NCBI RefSeq assembly: GCF_030035675.1
Contig: NC_084480.1
Coordinates: 2,083,501 to 2,147,500 of the forward strand
From: Rhineura floridana
Lineage: Eukaryota; Chordata; Lepidosauria; Squamata; Rhineuridae
Direction: 5' to 3'
DNA: 64,000 nucleotides
Numbering within the stretch: position 1 is the first letter of the stretch; the number at the start of each line of letters is the position of its first letter. Both the position numbers and the translations under genes were made by a program. Below are positions 33,689 through 43,900 of this stretch, piece by piece. The notes beneath the pieces were generated by a model that did not search any database, was not told where the DNA came from, and worked only from the letters and a program-made list of their open reading frames with translations.

Positions 33689-34069
33689 TAGGGATGCCAG
33701 GTTCATGGCCTGATCCTGATCCTGTACCTTTAGGAGAAGAGAAAGTCAGCCAAGTGCAAGTTGTTCCCTGTAATGGGAAAAATCACAAGGTGGAATTCTC
33801 CCTTCCCTCTGCACAACTTTTAAGGATACAGAAGACCTCTGGAGGCTGGGCCTGGCAACCAAAAGGTTCCATATCTTCAAAAGTTGTGCAGGGGGAAGGG
33901 AGAATTCCACCTTGTGAATGAATGAATAGATTTATTTCGGTCAAAGACCAGGCAGATTCCACCTTGTGGTTTTTCCCATTACAGTGTTGCAAGAACACCT
34001 GCGCTTGGCTGACTTCCTCTTCTCCTAAAGATACAGGACCAGTCTCAGGTCATGAACCTGGCAACCCTA
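33689..34069. mobile_element. Long foldback hAT-like element, copy 2, with a 39-bp insertion
   Basis: Same family as 17,893-18,229. Flanks actggatt and gctggttt agree at six of eight bases, consistent with an aged duplication. The right arm is interrupted at 33,917-33,955. Confidence 0.88.
33917..33955 (-). mobile_element. 39-bp retroposed tail with 13-bp target duplication
   Basis: The insert (starting aatgaatgaatagatttatt) is bounded by attccaccttgtg at 33,904-33,916 and 33,956-33,968. In reverse complement it ends in ATTC repeats, like the 3' end of a LINE or SINE cut off after about 40 bases. Confidence 0.75.
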
Positions 34070-34594
34070 GCTGGTTTTGTTCTTAGATATGTGCCTTGAA
34101 AGACTTTGTTCCCTTTCCCCTTTGATTTTGTTAATTTTTGTCTGTATTTGATTGTATTGGTGTCTGACTGATGTGAATAAGAAGCTTTGCTTTGCATGAG
34201 GAAAAGATACCTTGCAAAGAAAAGAAACGAAAAGTTTAAACAGCAGCAGCTGCCCCCCCCCCGGCGTCTCTGGTGGAGGAACAGAGTCTTGTTGGTGGGA
34301 GCATTCACCATGTGACCGTTGGCCCTTCTGCCTTCAGACTCTGGGACCGATGCCATCACCTTTACTTGCCTATAGGCCCTCTCCGGATTAGTTTTCCTGT
34401 CGTCCAACACACACCTGGGAAATTAAAAAGATTTGCTCTCCTTTCAAGGCCTGGTGGAGGGGGAAGGGAAGGTGTCTTGCTATGCTGGAGCTGGAGTGCA
34501 GCAGCGCTTTGCCTGTAATGGGATCTAATGGGAGAGGATGGCGCCCAAAGAGAAAAGATAACCCAGTTGACTATGCCCACCTAAGGGATGCTGG

Positions 34595-34760
34595 GAAGCT
34601 GCCTCATACTGAGTCTGGTCACTGGTCCTTCTAGCCTAGTGTGGTCTACACCGACTGGCAGCAGCTTTTCAGTTCAGGCAGGGGATATTCTCAGCCCTAC
34701 CTGGAAGTGCCAGGGTTTGAACCCAGAGCTAGTGAGCTTTGGCCCTTCACCCTCCAAAAA
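34595..34760 (-). mobile_element. tRNA-like SINE
   Basis: gaagctgcctcatactgagt, ccgactggcagcagctt and cctacctggaagtgccaggg are the reverse-complement body of this family; the head is degraded. Confidence 0.8.
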
Positions 34761-34844
34761 GAGGCTTTGTGGCACGACAGAGACAAAACTCACCAAAAAG
34801 GTCACTGGAGTGTGCAAAGCAGACGGACAGCTTCACAAGATTTA

Positions 34845-35035
34845 GGAACCTATACTGCGTCAGACCACTGGCCCATTTAGCTCAGTACTGCCTGCACTGG
34901 CTGGCAGCAGCTCCCCAGGGTTTCAGGCAGGGGTCCCTCCTGGTCCTGCCTGGAGATGCTTTTGGGACTGAACCGGGACCTTTTGTGTGCAAAGCAGGTT
35001 GTCTTCCACTGAGCGATGTCCCTTTGTTAGGACAT
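34845..35035 (-). mobile_element. tRNA-like SINE, second adjacent copy
   Basis: catttagctcagtactgcct, ctggcagcagctccccaggg and cctggagatgcttttgggac, ending ttccactgagcgatgtc, the tRNA-like head. It lies 80 bases from the previous copy in the same orientation. Confidence 0.85.
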
Positions 35036-35039
35036 TGTC

Positions 35040-36975
35040 TCTAGACGTAGTATAACGCCAGTATAGAAGTGTGTTCAGTTCTGGTAAGAACATCTTTTCT
35101 TTTTCAGAAAGGTACAACAGAACTGCAGCTCCCCCCAAAGGGCAACTCAAGTGACCAACTCTTCCTTTTAAGACGTTTAACCGAAAGGGATGAGCGTCAC
35201 TCAGCCCTTTAAAGGCCTCTTCTTTAAATGAGCTCAGATTCTGTCAGACTTAGTCTAATTCATTAATTTGCACAGCAGCTTTGCAGTCATACTTTGCGTT
35301 GCTTTAGCAAGATCGGCCCTGGCTAACCTGATACGAAGCCGAAATGTTCTGCAACCTGAGATCCTTTTAACTGGAGATGCCATTTGGGGACTGAACCTGG
35401 AAGCTTTTGTAGACAAAAAAGCACGCGCTCTGGCACCAAACTTTGGGGCCCCTCTTAGCCTAGTTACCAGGAGTAGCTGTATTTTGGAAACCTTTGCGAG
35501 GATTAAACAGGACAGCACAGAGTCAAGGTGGGAGTTCAAAGTCTGCGTGCGTGGGGGGAGATCAGCTGTCAGGCTGGATCTCTCTCAGTAGCAGGTGTGC
35601 CTCGCTAGTCCGAGCACCCTGCCCCAGAGAGGCCATACTGTGGCTGCTCTCGGCACCTGGAACGAGCTGCAGGCATGAATTTGGGGGCAGAGACAAAGCA
35701 TGACAGCAGTCTCTTCCCAGCTGTCTTCCACAGCCAGTTCCAGAGTAGACTCTAGCAAGGATGCCTGGCTATGACTGACTGAATGTGCAGGGGACTGACA
35801 AAGGGTCCAGGGCAGCCTTCCCCAGTCTTGGTGCCCTCCCGCTGTTTTGGGCCACTCCATCAGCCAGTGCAGCTCTGAGGGGTAGGTTGATGTAAATGGT
35901 GCTCCTCTCACCCTCCTTGCCTTTTTCTCCCTCTAGCTTTCTACCCACCAGGGGGGCCTGCTGCGATCCATTCCCTGCTGCCAGCACCTCTGCGCCCCCT
36001 CCCTCCACCCCCTCCCGTCTTTAGCCAGATCACTAAGGATGCTCTGCAGGCGGCTGCCTCTATTTGGCCCGACATGCCCAGCGCTGGTCGCCCAGATATA
36101 TTTCAGCTGCTGTTCCCTGGAAGGACCGAGATCTACAACACCCCCAGAATTAAAGCTTCTGACACCCCCCTCTGGCTGCCAGCCCTCTTTTTCCCCACCG
36201 ATGGGGATGATGGGGGCGGCCTTGGTCGTCTGTGTCTTTTGCCACCAGGGGATGCTGATTCCTTGAGCAGGGGAAACTGGGTTGCTACAAGAAGACATTT
36301 CAATTCGCTTGTGTGTGAATTAACACTCCACCTGCACGTGGGTGCCATTTCAGTGCCTCTCCCAAAATTCTTCAGAGATTTGTGGTGCATACCATTCATG
36401 CCTCCTCCACTTTAACTGTTCATTAACCCACCTGCCAGCAGCAGCTTCCTGAGAACCGCACTGCATTTTTGTGTAGGGTGTGTGTGCATGTGTCTGCTGA
36501 ACGTCCTTGGCTGCTGCAGGTGATGGAACTTTTAAAAGACATCTGCACTGGTAATGGCAATCCTCCAAAACGTTCAAAGAATTACCCCCCCCATTCACTT
36601 CCTGTAAAAAGGACAGCAAATTTTGGGGCATTTTGATCAGCTTCAGGGGTTGGTTGGGCTGTTGTCAGTCTCATGCGGCTCAATCTCATACTACCCTGAT
36701 AATGTAAGACTGCAGAGTCCCGCACAGGAGGGGTGAAAACCACAAAAAAGGGCTGGATTGGGGTGGCATTGACAAGGATCTTCCCCTCTTGTTCTGCTTC
36801 CCCCGCTGCCTTCTGCGTCTTTGCTTCCTGGAGCAGAGAAGGAATGGAACTGATGAAGAAAGTTTCTCTTAAGTGTGAAATTGACAGCCCAAAAGCCATT
36901 ATGATCCCGTCTGGTCAATTTCAAATTCTTTGGGCTGTGGGAGTGGCTGCAATAAGGCAGCACCAGAGGCAGGCT
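35040..36975. other. No gene called; GC-rich with open frames on both strands
   Basis: 36,025-36,240 follows a strong acceptor-like sequence on the plus strand and is open in several frames on both strands. No frame has a recognisable domain, and no clear donor follows. Confidence 0.35.
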
Positions 36976-36979
36976 CCCC

Positions 36980-37068
36980 TTCCATGCACTGAGCAGGGGG
37001 TTGGGCTGGATGACCTTATGGGTCCCATCCAAGTCTACTGTTCTATGATTCTGTGATATGATTCTATG
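36980..37068 (+). mobile_element. CR1 LINE extreme 3' end
   Basis: atgcactgagcagggggttg through ctactgttctatgattct, ending in degraded octamers. Confidence 0.8.
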
Positions 37069-37418
37069 ACTTCTTGTCCTCTGTTGAGTTTGAACAGTTA
37101 TCTGAATACCAAAACTAACAAGAGCCACTGCCACAGTAACAGCTAGGAGGAAGTCGCTACCCCTCATCCTGCCCCGTACCTTGCTGGCTGAAGCAAGCTA
37201 CAGGAGCAAAAGGGTTATGGTGGCTCATCCCATCTAACTTCCTTCCCCGTGAAAGAAGATCTCAGCTTTATTATGTGCCTTAGAATGGGAGGCTGGACAG
37301 GGGTCTACTGGTACAGCCAAGAAGACCAACTGCCAGCACAGTGGCCAGATCCAGCCCACGAAGCAATTTTTATTTGGACCCTATTGGCATTGCCAAATGT
37401 GGAGATTGGCTTTGTGGC

Positions 37419-37505
37419 CATGCTGGATGGGGCCAGCAACAGTAGTCCAAAACATCTGGAGGGCACCAGGTTGGGGAAAGCTGAGGGTGGCTGATGCTGA
37501 CCACC
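37419..37505. mobile_element. Short hAT-like element, partial
   Basis: tccaaaacatctggagggca ccaggttggggaaa is the right arm of the foldback group; the left arm is not clear. Confidence 0.55.
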
Positions 37506-37932
37506 CAAGATGGGGCCAGTGTAGGTGACAAAGTGGCTGAGGTTCCCGACAAGAGAGGCGCCCCTGGAAGTCCAGAAGTTGGCTGTTCTTGAGGTGCACC
37601 GCTCTGAGTATACTCCCAGGCCTTTGAGGTGGCCTCTCCTGGGGAGGGAGCCGCTTCTCCCTTCTGTGGCCACAACTTCTAGTCACTCTTTCCTCCTTTC
37701 CGAATGGCTGCAGCCACCATGTGATGGCTTCCCAAAGCTGTTGGACTGAGTGTGACATTCGCACACCTTTGAAAGCACAGAGAACATTTAAGTGCTTTGC
37801 TTGCTCTGAAGCCCTGGAGGTAACAACGGAGTCTCGCTTTCCTTCATTTTTATTTATAAGCAAGTATGATAAACCCACGGCTGATACAGTCTGGAATTAG
37901 CTTATTGTCACCAGGTTCATGGAGTGCCACAT

Positions 37933-37967
37933 CCCCCCCCCCCCCCCAAAAAAAAAAAAAAAAAAAA
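37933..37967 (+). repeat. C15/A20 homopolymer junction
   Basis: Fifteen C directly followed by twenty A. Length is likely unreliable in the assembly. Confidence 0.9.
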
Positions 37968-38689
37968 CAGAGCACAGGATGGAACCAGCTTAGAGGAGCC
38001 CATGGCAAGGAAGAACCACAGCTGTCCGCTTGGTTGGGGTTGATTCATTGAGCAGAGCAGAGCAGAGGAGAAGAGGCAGGGGTCCTCTTGTGGCTCTGGA
38101 CTCTGTCCAGGAGGGGAAGGGGCGTGTCACCTGCAGCTTGGCGCCATGGGGAGCAGGGCAAGCTGGTCTCCCCCCTCAGGCCAGGCACTGGAGGACCCCA
38201 CATGGCACAGACACACATCATCCATTGCTCTTCCAGACCAAAGAATCACATTTACTCACACGTGGACCTGGTCTCTCCCTGCAATGTAACCAAAACAAGG
38301 CAAAATCTCTGCCAAGCCCAGAATTTGCAAGCTGAATAAATCATGCAGAGTAAGCACTTTTTGCATAAATGTGTGCTTTGCAATGGTTTGTGTTCCCCCT
38401 TTTTTTGCGTATCTTATGGTTTTGCATAATTTATTTTGCTATTTGTGTGATTTATTTATTTGGCAGCTTCCCTGTTCAGAGTGGATGGAGGAGGAGTGAA
38501 CAGAATGCTGGAGCCCTACTGGACCCTGCTGAGGACCCTATTCGTTCCTGATAATTCCCCGGACATGCCCACCCCTTCACCCCACTCCACCCAGTTTCAG
38601 TCTCCATACTTTTTTTAAAAAAAATGGAAGCTGAAATACTGAACTCTTATACCTTATATCAAATTCACCAGATGGAGCTTGAAACAAAG

Positions 38690-38712
38690 ACACACACACA
38701 CACACACGCACA

Positions 38713-38744
<32 letters not shown>

Positions 38745-38750
38745 CACACA
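38690..38750 (+). repeat. (CA)n/(GCAC)n compound microsatellite
   Basis: CA run with GCAC units in the middle. Confidence 0.95.
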
Positions 38751-38850
38751 GGGCCTTTCTGCACAATAGCCAAATGACCGACATCACAGCCAAAGCACCA
38801 TGCCCTTCCTCTGTGGTGTGGTGTGGTGTGGGTGTTGCCGTGCTGTGGGA

Positions 38851-39000
38851 GAGGTATGGGGGAAACCCCTTTGGCTCTCCAGAGATGTTGCTGAACTACA
38901 ACTCTCATCACCGTCCCTGCCCATTGGCCATGCTTGCTGGGGATCAGGGAAGCTGTAGTTCAGCAACATCTGGAGGGCCACAGGGGGCTCCCCACACCTG
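38851..39000. mobile_element. Short palindromic hAT-like element with near-perfect target duplication
   Basis: Starts gaggtatgggg, ends ctccccacacctg; arms contain ttgctgaactacaactc and its inverse. Flanks ctgtggga (38,843-38,850) and ctgtagga (39,001-39,008) differ by one base. Confidence 0.8.
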
Positions 39001-39008
39001 CTGTAGGA

Positions 39009-40145
39009 GGAGGGCCCTCGTACCTCCCCCTGCCCTGCTTTAAAAATGCTGGAGAGACACACGCACAGGAATCAGAGCAGGGGGAGCTGGGATTTCTCAG
39101 AAAACATTTTTTCCTGACAGAACTACAATGTTCCAGCTGCCGCCCTCATAGAGACCAGGGCAAGGATGACTGCTAAATATTCATTAAAACAAAGAGAATT
39201 AAATTCCAGGTCCCAAACGCTGAAAGGAGTCCCATCCAAACGGGTTCACGTGTGTGCACGAGCATGCCCACACGCACACGCAGCCGGCTGCCACACTGCA
39301 GGGCTAGGGAGCCTCTGGCCCTCCAGATGCTGCCATCCCAACTCCCGTCACCCCGTCACCCTCCTTCTGTGCTGGCTGGCACAAGAGGAGCTGCAAGTCC
39401 GATGACACCTGAAGGGCCCCAGGTCTTTGCCATTCTTGCTGCCGGACGCGGTCATTTTTTTGGGGGGGGGTGTCTTTGCCAGGCTCCGCCCCTTAAGGTC
39501 TCTCTCCTTGTCTGCCATTCCCTTCCTGGAAGAGGGTGCAGGATTCCCCCGGTGCAGATCCCCTGCCTGGGCTCCAGACGGACGTTGGCTCACTGAGGGA
39601 TGCTGCCTTTGACGGGTGGCAAACGGGGTGGGGAGGAGGAGAGCGTAGCCAAACCTCGCAACTGTCCCACGGCTCACGCTGTAGCTCCATGCGGGGGATG
39701 ATGGCACCAGAAGCAAGGGCAACAGGGCCAGGCCTTCTGCCAGCCCTTCCTGGCACAGATGCTGTCCACCAGGCTCAGCGGGCACGGAAATCTCAACGGC
39801 AGTTTTTGCTGTTGTCCTCCTGCTGTTCTGCGCTGGGCAGAGGGTGCTATCGCCTAGTCCAAACCAGAAGCCTCCAGCATCTGGTTTGCTGGTGTCAAAG
39901 GGGGGAACTGGTGTTCAGGCAGCCACGGTGCCCCCCAGGCCAGTGGGCCTCCCCCAAAAGGCCCGGGTGCTGAGCTTCTTTCCCAAGAGGGTCCTTCTGC
40001 TGTAGTGGTGGGGCAGGGGAAGGGGCACCCCACAGCGCACCTCTCCGAGGGTTGATGGGCAGCTGCAGGTGGTGAGGTCAGTGGTGCTGTTGTGCCCCCT
40101 CTTGGGAGTGGGGGCTGTGCTGCTGGGGGATGGTCGTGGTCCTTG
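39009..40145. other. No gene recognised; probable IL11RA 3' UTR and flank
   Basis: GC-rich; includes part of a foldback element at about 39,300-39,420 (ctctggccctccagatgctg, then cacctgaagggcccc). Long frames occur on both strands without motifs. Part of it is probably the IL11RA 3' UTR. Confidence 0.4.
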
Positions 40146-40162
40146 CTACAAGATCTGAGCTT
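40146..40162 (-). CDS. IL11RA: IL11RA probable terminal exon, last five residues and stop
   Basis: A very good acceptor (ctttctccccctgcag) is followed by 17 bases that complete a Lys codon in phase and read AQIL then TAG, giving a tail ending ALPKAQIL. Human IL11RA also ends soon after this point on Leu. The short coding length makes this the least certain exon. A possible minus-strand poly(A) signal (AATAAA) lies at about 38,451-38,460, which would give a 3' UTR of about 1.7 kb. Confidence 0.55.
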
Positions 40163-40847
40163 CTGCAGGGGGAGAAAGAGAGAGGGAGGAGAGATGATGC
40201 TGTCAGAACTATGGAGGTCCATCTCCCTCGGGCAGCCTTCCCTTCCAGATGGGGCTGGACTCCAGCTCCCATCAGCCTCAGCCAGCAGGGCTAGTAGCTG
40301 GGGATGATGGGAGATGCAGTAGACCATCCACTCTGGAGGGCCCCAGGGTGGCCCAACCCTCTGCTGGATGCCATGCATGCTTTCTAGGGCTGGCCTTTGG
40401 CGGTGGGGCTAAGCTCTTCATGGATTTGATCTGAACGGTCCTTCTGCAACATGCCCCAGGCCCAAGGGATCATGGGGCAACCTAGAAGACCAAATGACTG
40501 GCATACACAGGAGGATCTCCTGGCACTTTACAGACTTATTGCGACACCAGCTTTCGTGCACCAGAGCCTGCCTGCTTCACGGACGTGACAAAGTGTGCTG
40601 TGGTCCATGACAGCTGATGCTAGAATAGCTCTGCTAGCCTGTCAGTGGCACGAGACTCTGCTGCAGTCACGTCCAGGAAGCCGTCGGAACCCTTGGGAAG
40701 CTCTGGGAAACAAGGTCTGTATGAATCCCAACTCTTACTGCTAATGCCTACTTTGTCCTATGAGCTTTGCTGTTCACACAGCTGTGTTCCCAGCAACATC
40801 CAGGCTGGTGTGTCTGGAACATTGCACTCGCCCCTGAAACCAGCCAG

Positions 40848-40902
<55 letters not shown>

Positions 40903-43900
40903 TTGTATACCGCCCCATAGCCGAAGCTCTCTGGGCAGTTTACAACAATTAAAAACATTAAAAACAAATATACAAATTTAGAAACGCTTAAAAAAAATTA
41001 AAAACACATGCTAAAATGCCTGGGAGAAGAAGAAAGTCTTGACCTGGTGCCGAAAAGATAACAGTGTTGGCGCCAGGTTCACCTCATCAAGGAGATCATT
41101 CCATAATTTGGGGGCCACCAATGAGAAAGCCCTCTCCTTTGTTGCCATCCTCCGAGCTTCCCTCGGAGTAGGCACCCGGAGGAGGGCCTTTGATGTTGAG
41201 CGTAGTGTACGGGTGGGTTCATATTGGGAGAGGCGTTCCATCAGGTATTGTGGTCCCAAGCCATGTAGGTGAGGTCTCTGCCTGCAGGACTCCCCCATGA
41301 GAAGCCCCACTGTGGTCCTGCAGGCCAGAGGGTGGACGAATCTCCAGCCCAAACTGTCTGCAGCACCTCCCTTCCTCACAGTCACCGCTGTGAACGTCAC
41401 GGCGCTTGGGACCTGCTGGAGGATGTCAGAAGAAAATGGAGAGGCAACTTTGGTGCAGACACTTCCGCAGCTGTGCCTCACAAGTAACTGCTGGGTGGTG
41501 GGAATATCAGGTTTGACCCCAATATAACAGAGATATTGCGGGGGCGGGGAGCACCTCTAGGCATGTGCAGATCTCTCACTTCTCAGAGAAAACTGACCAC
41601 ACTTTTAGAGTTTAAGGAGGAGGGAGACAGATCTTCCATCTTCAGGTCAATGTAATTCCAGGAAGGCTAGCCTCTTGGCTCCAGGATTAAACCAAGCAAA
41701 GGCCCAGCCCCTGACGTTTGGACAAGCAGAGTCATAATAAATAAGGAAATGCATCCAAATGTCTGTCCCTCACCTCCAAATAACCAGAAGCCAGATTCTG
41801 CCAGAGATAGGACGACGTGTGAGAGCAGCCATCAGCCAGAGGAGGTTTTGTGCACTGTCAGGTGAAGCTGCATCTGCTCTGCCTCTCTTTCTACCCCAAA
41901 GTGAGGGGGTGCCTCCCCCCCGCCCTCCCCACGAAGTGCCACGGGGCTGTACTCACTGGGCAAGGCCTTCATGTGGATAGCAGCTGCGAGGAGGTCATGG
42001 TTTTTGGTGGCCTCTTTGCTGTGTTTCTTCATCCGGATCCTGGAAACAAGGGAGAGGGAGAATGGGACACGCAACCTTGCAAAGGCAGTGTGACTTTTCT
42101 GCCGGGCCCAAGGTCACCCAGTGAGCTTTGTGGGCCCATAGAGATCTGAAGACAGCTCTGCCTGGGTCCACGCCTGGTCACAGCCACACCACCAGAGGGG
42201 ATCCGTCACCTCTGGCTGTCTATATTGATCAGGGCACCCATGCCCAACCTCGTGCTCTCCAGATATTTTGGACTACAACTCCCATCAGCCCTAGTATCAT
42301 ACAGTTATGCTAGCTTAGGCTCATGGGAGTTGTAGTCCAAAACACCTGGATGGCACCAGGTTGGAAAACACATGTGGCAGCCTTTGGACCTCATATGGAA
42401 CCTCCGGCTGGTGCAGAATGCAGCAGCTAGACCAGCGTTTCCCAACTAGTGCGCCGCCAGATGTTGTTGGACCACAATTCCCATATTTCCTGACCATTGG
42501 CAATGCTGACTGAGGCTGATAGGAGTTGTGGTCCAACAACACCTGGTGGCCCACTAGCTGGGAAAGGTTGAGCTAGACTGTTGATGGAGGCAGACGGCCA
42601 ACGGCCTGTGATGCCTCTGCTGAAACATCTGCACTGGCTGCTGATATGCTACCAGCCAGGTTCAAGGCTCTTGAGTTGATATAAAAAAGCCCCGACCAAC
42701 TTGAGCCCAGGGTGCCTTCAGGACTGCCTGAGCCCTCATATCCCAGCCCGATCACTCAGGTTATCCGGAGGAGCGCTGTTAGTTGTCCTTCACGTTACAG
42801 AGGCCCGGCTGGCCTCACTCAGAAGCCGGGCATTTAGTGTTGATGGTCCCATGCTGTGGAGCGCTCTTTTTGGTGGAGATTTGGCAGGAATCCTCACTAA
42901 GAATTTCCAGACATCGCTAGAAGACTTTTGTTATGCCAACTGGCCTACGCAGCTGTTGAAACTTTTTCAAGATGAGCCAGCCATTTTTATGATCATTTGT
43001 ATTGTTTGCATTCTTTGTTGTACATCGCCTTGATATTTTATATAAGGAGGCAGTCTATATATTTTTTAAATAAATATAAATAAACAAACAGGGTGCTGGA
43101 CTAGATAGCCCCCACTTAGGCTGGTCTCTGGTCTGGTCTCGTCCGGCAGAACTCTTTGCATGCTCCTCTGACCCTCCCAGGAAAGCAAGCCAAGTCCAGC
43201 CCGCCCCGCCCCCCGCACTTCCTTTCCCCGGAACTGGAAGCCTTTGCTTTTCTCCTCCTTGAGCTCCAGCACTGGCGACACAACCAATTTTCGCCTTGTT
43301 TTAGGTGGATGGTCTCCAGAATCAGAGTGGATTCCAGCCAGCAAAGCACCACAGGCTGGGCAGAGGTGTTGCACAGCGAAGGGAAAGTGGATTGTGGGGC
43401 CAGAGGTGGTTGCCAGACTTCCTGGCCTGCATCCTGTTAGAATTGTCACCAGCCCTTAACCTCTGGGTATCAGAGTCCTGATGCCAGAGGCTGGCACAGT
43501 TAGGTAGTTGCTGTGGCTCCAGTGCCAAGTCTTGGCCAGCTGCAGCTGAGGAAAAGGAGAAGGAGCAGTTGCCACTGCCTGTGGCAATGAAAATACCCTC
43601 CCTGGAAGACTTGGGCCCCTTTTCCTCTTTGACAAACTGCTGAGAGCAGGGATGATGAAACCTGCAGCCTTCCATTGGCCCAGCAACCACCATGGCCAAT
43701 GGTGAGGGATGATGGTAGTCCAACAACATCTGGAGGGCCAAAGGATCCCCACTCCTAGCTTAGAGGGAGATGCCAAGTGAGTGAGTCTGGAAGCCACTCA
43801 TTATTTGGTTATTTGGTTTATATCCCACCCTTTCTCCCAGTAGGAGCCCAGGGTGGCACTGTTCGCCACCATCACCCGCCTGCTCATTCAGGGGTAAGCA

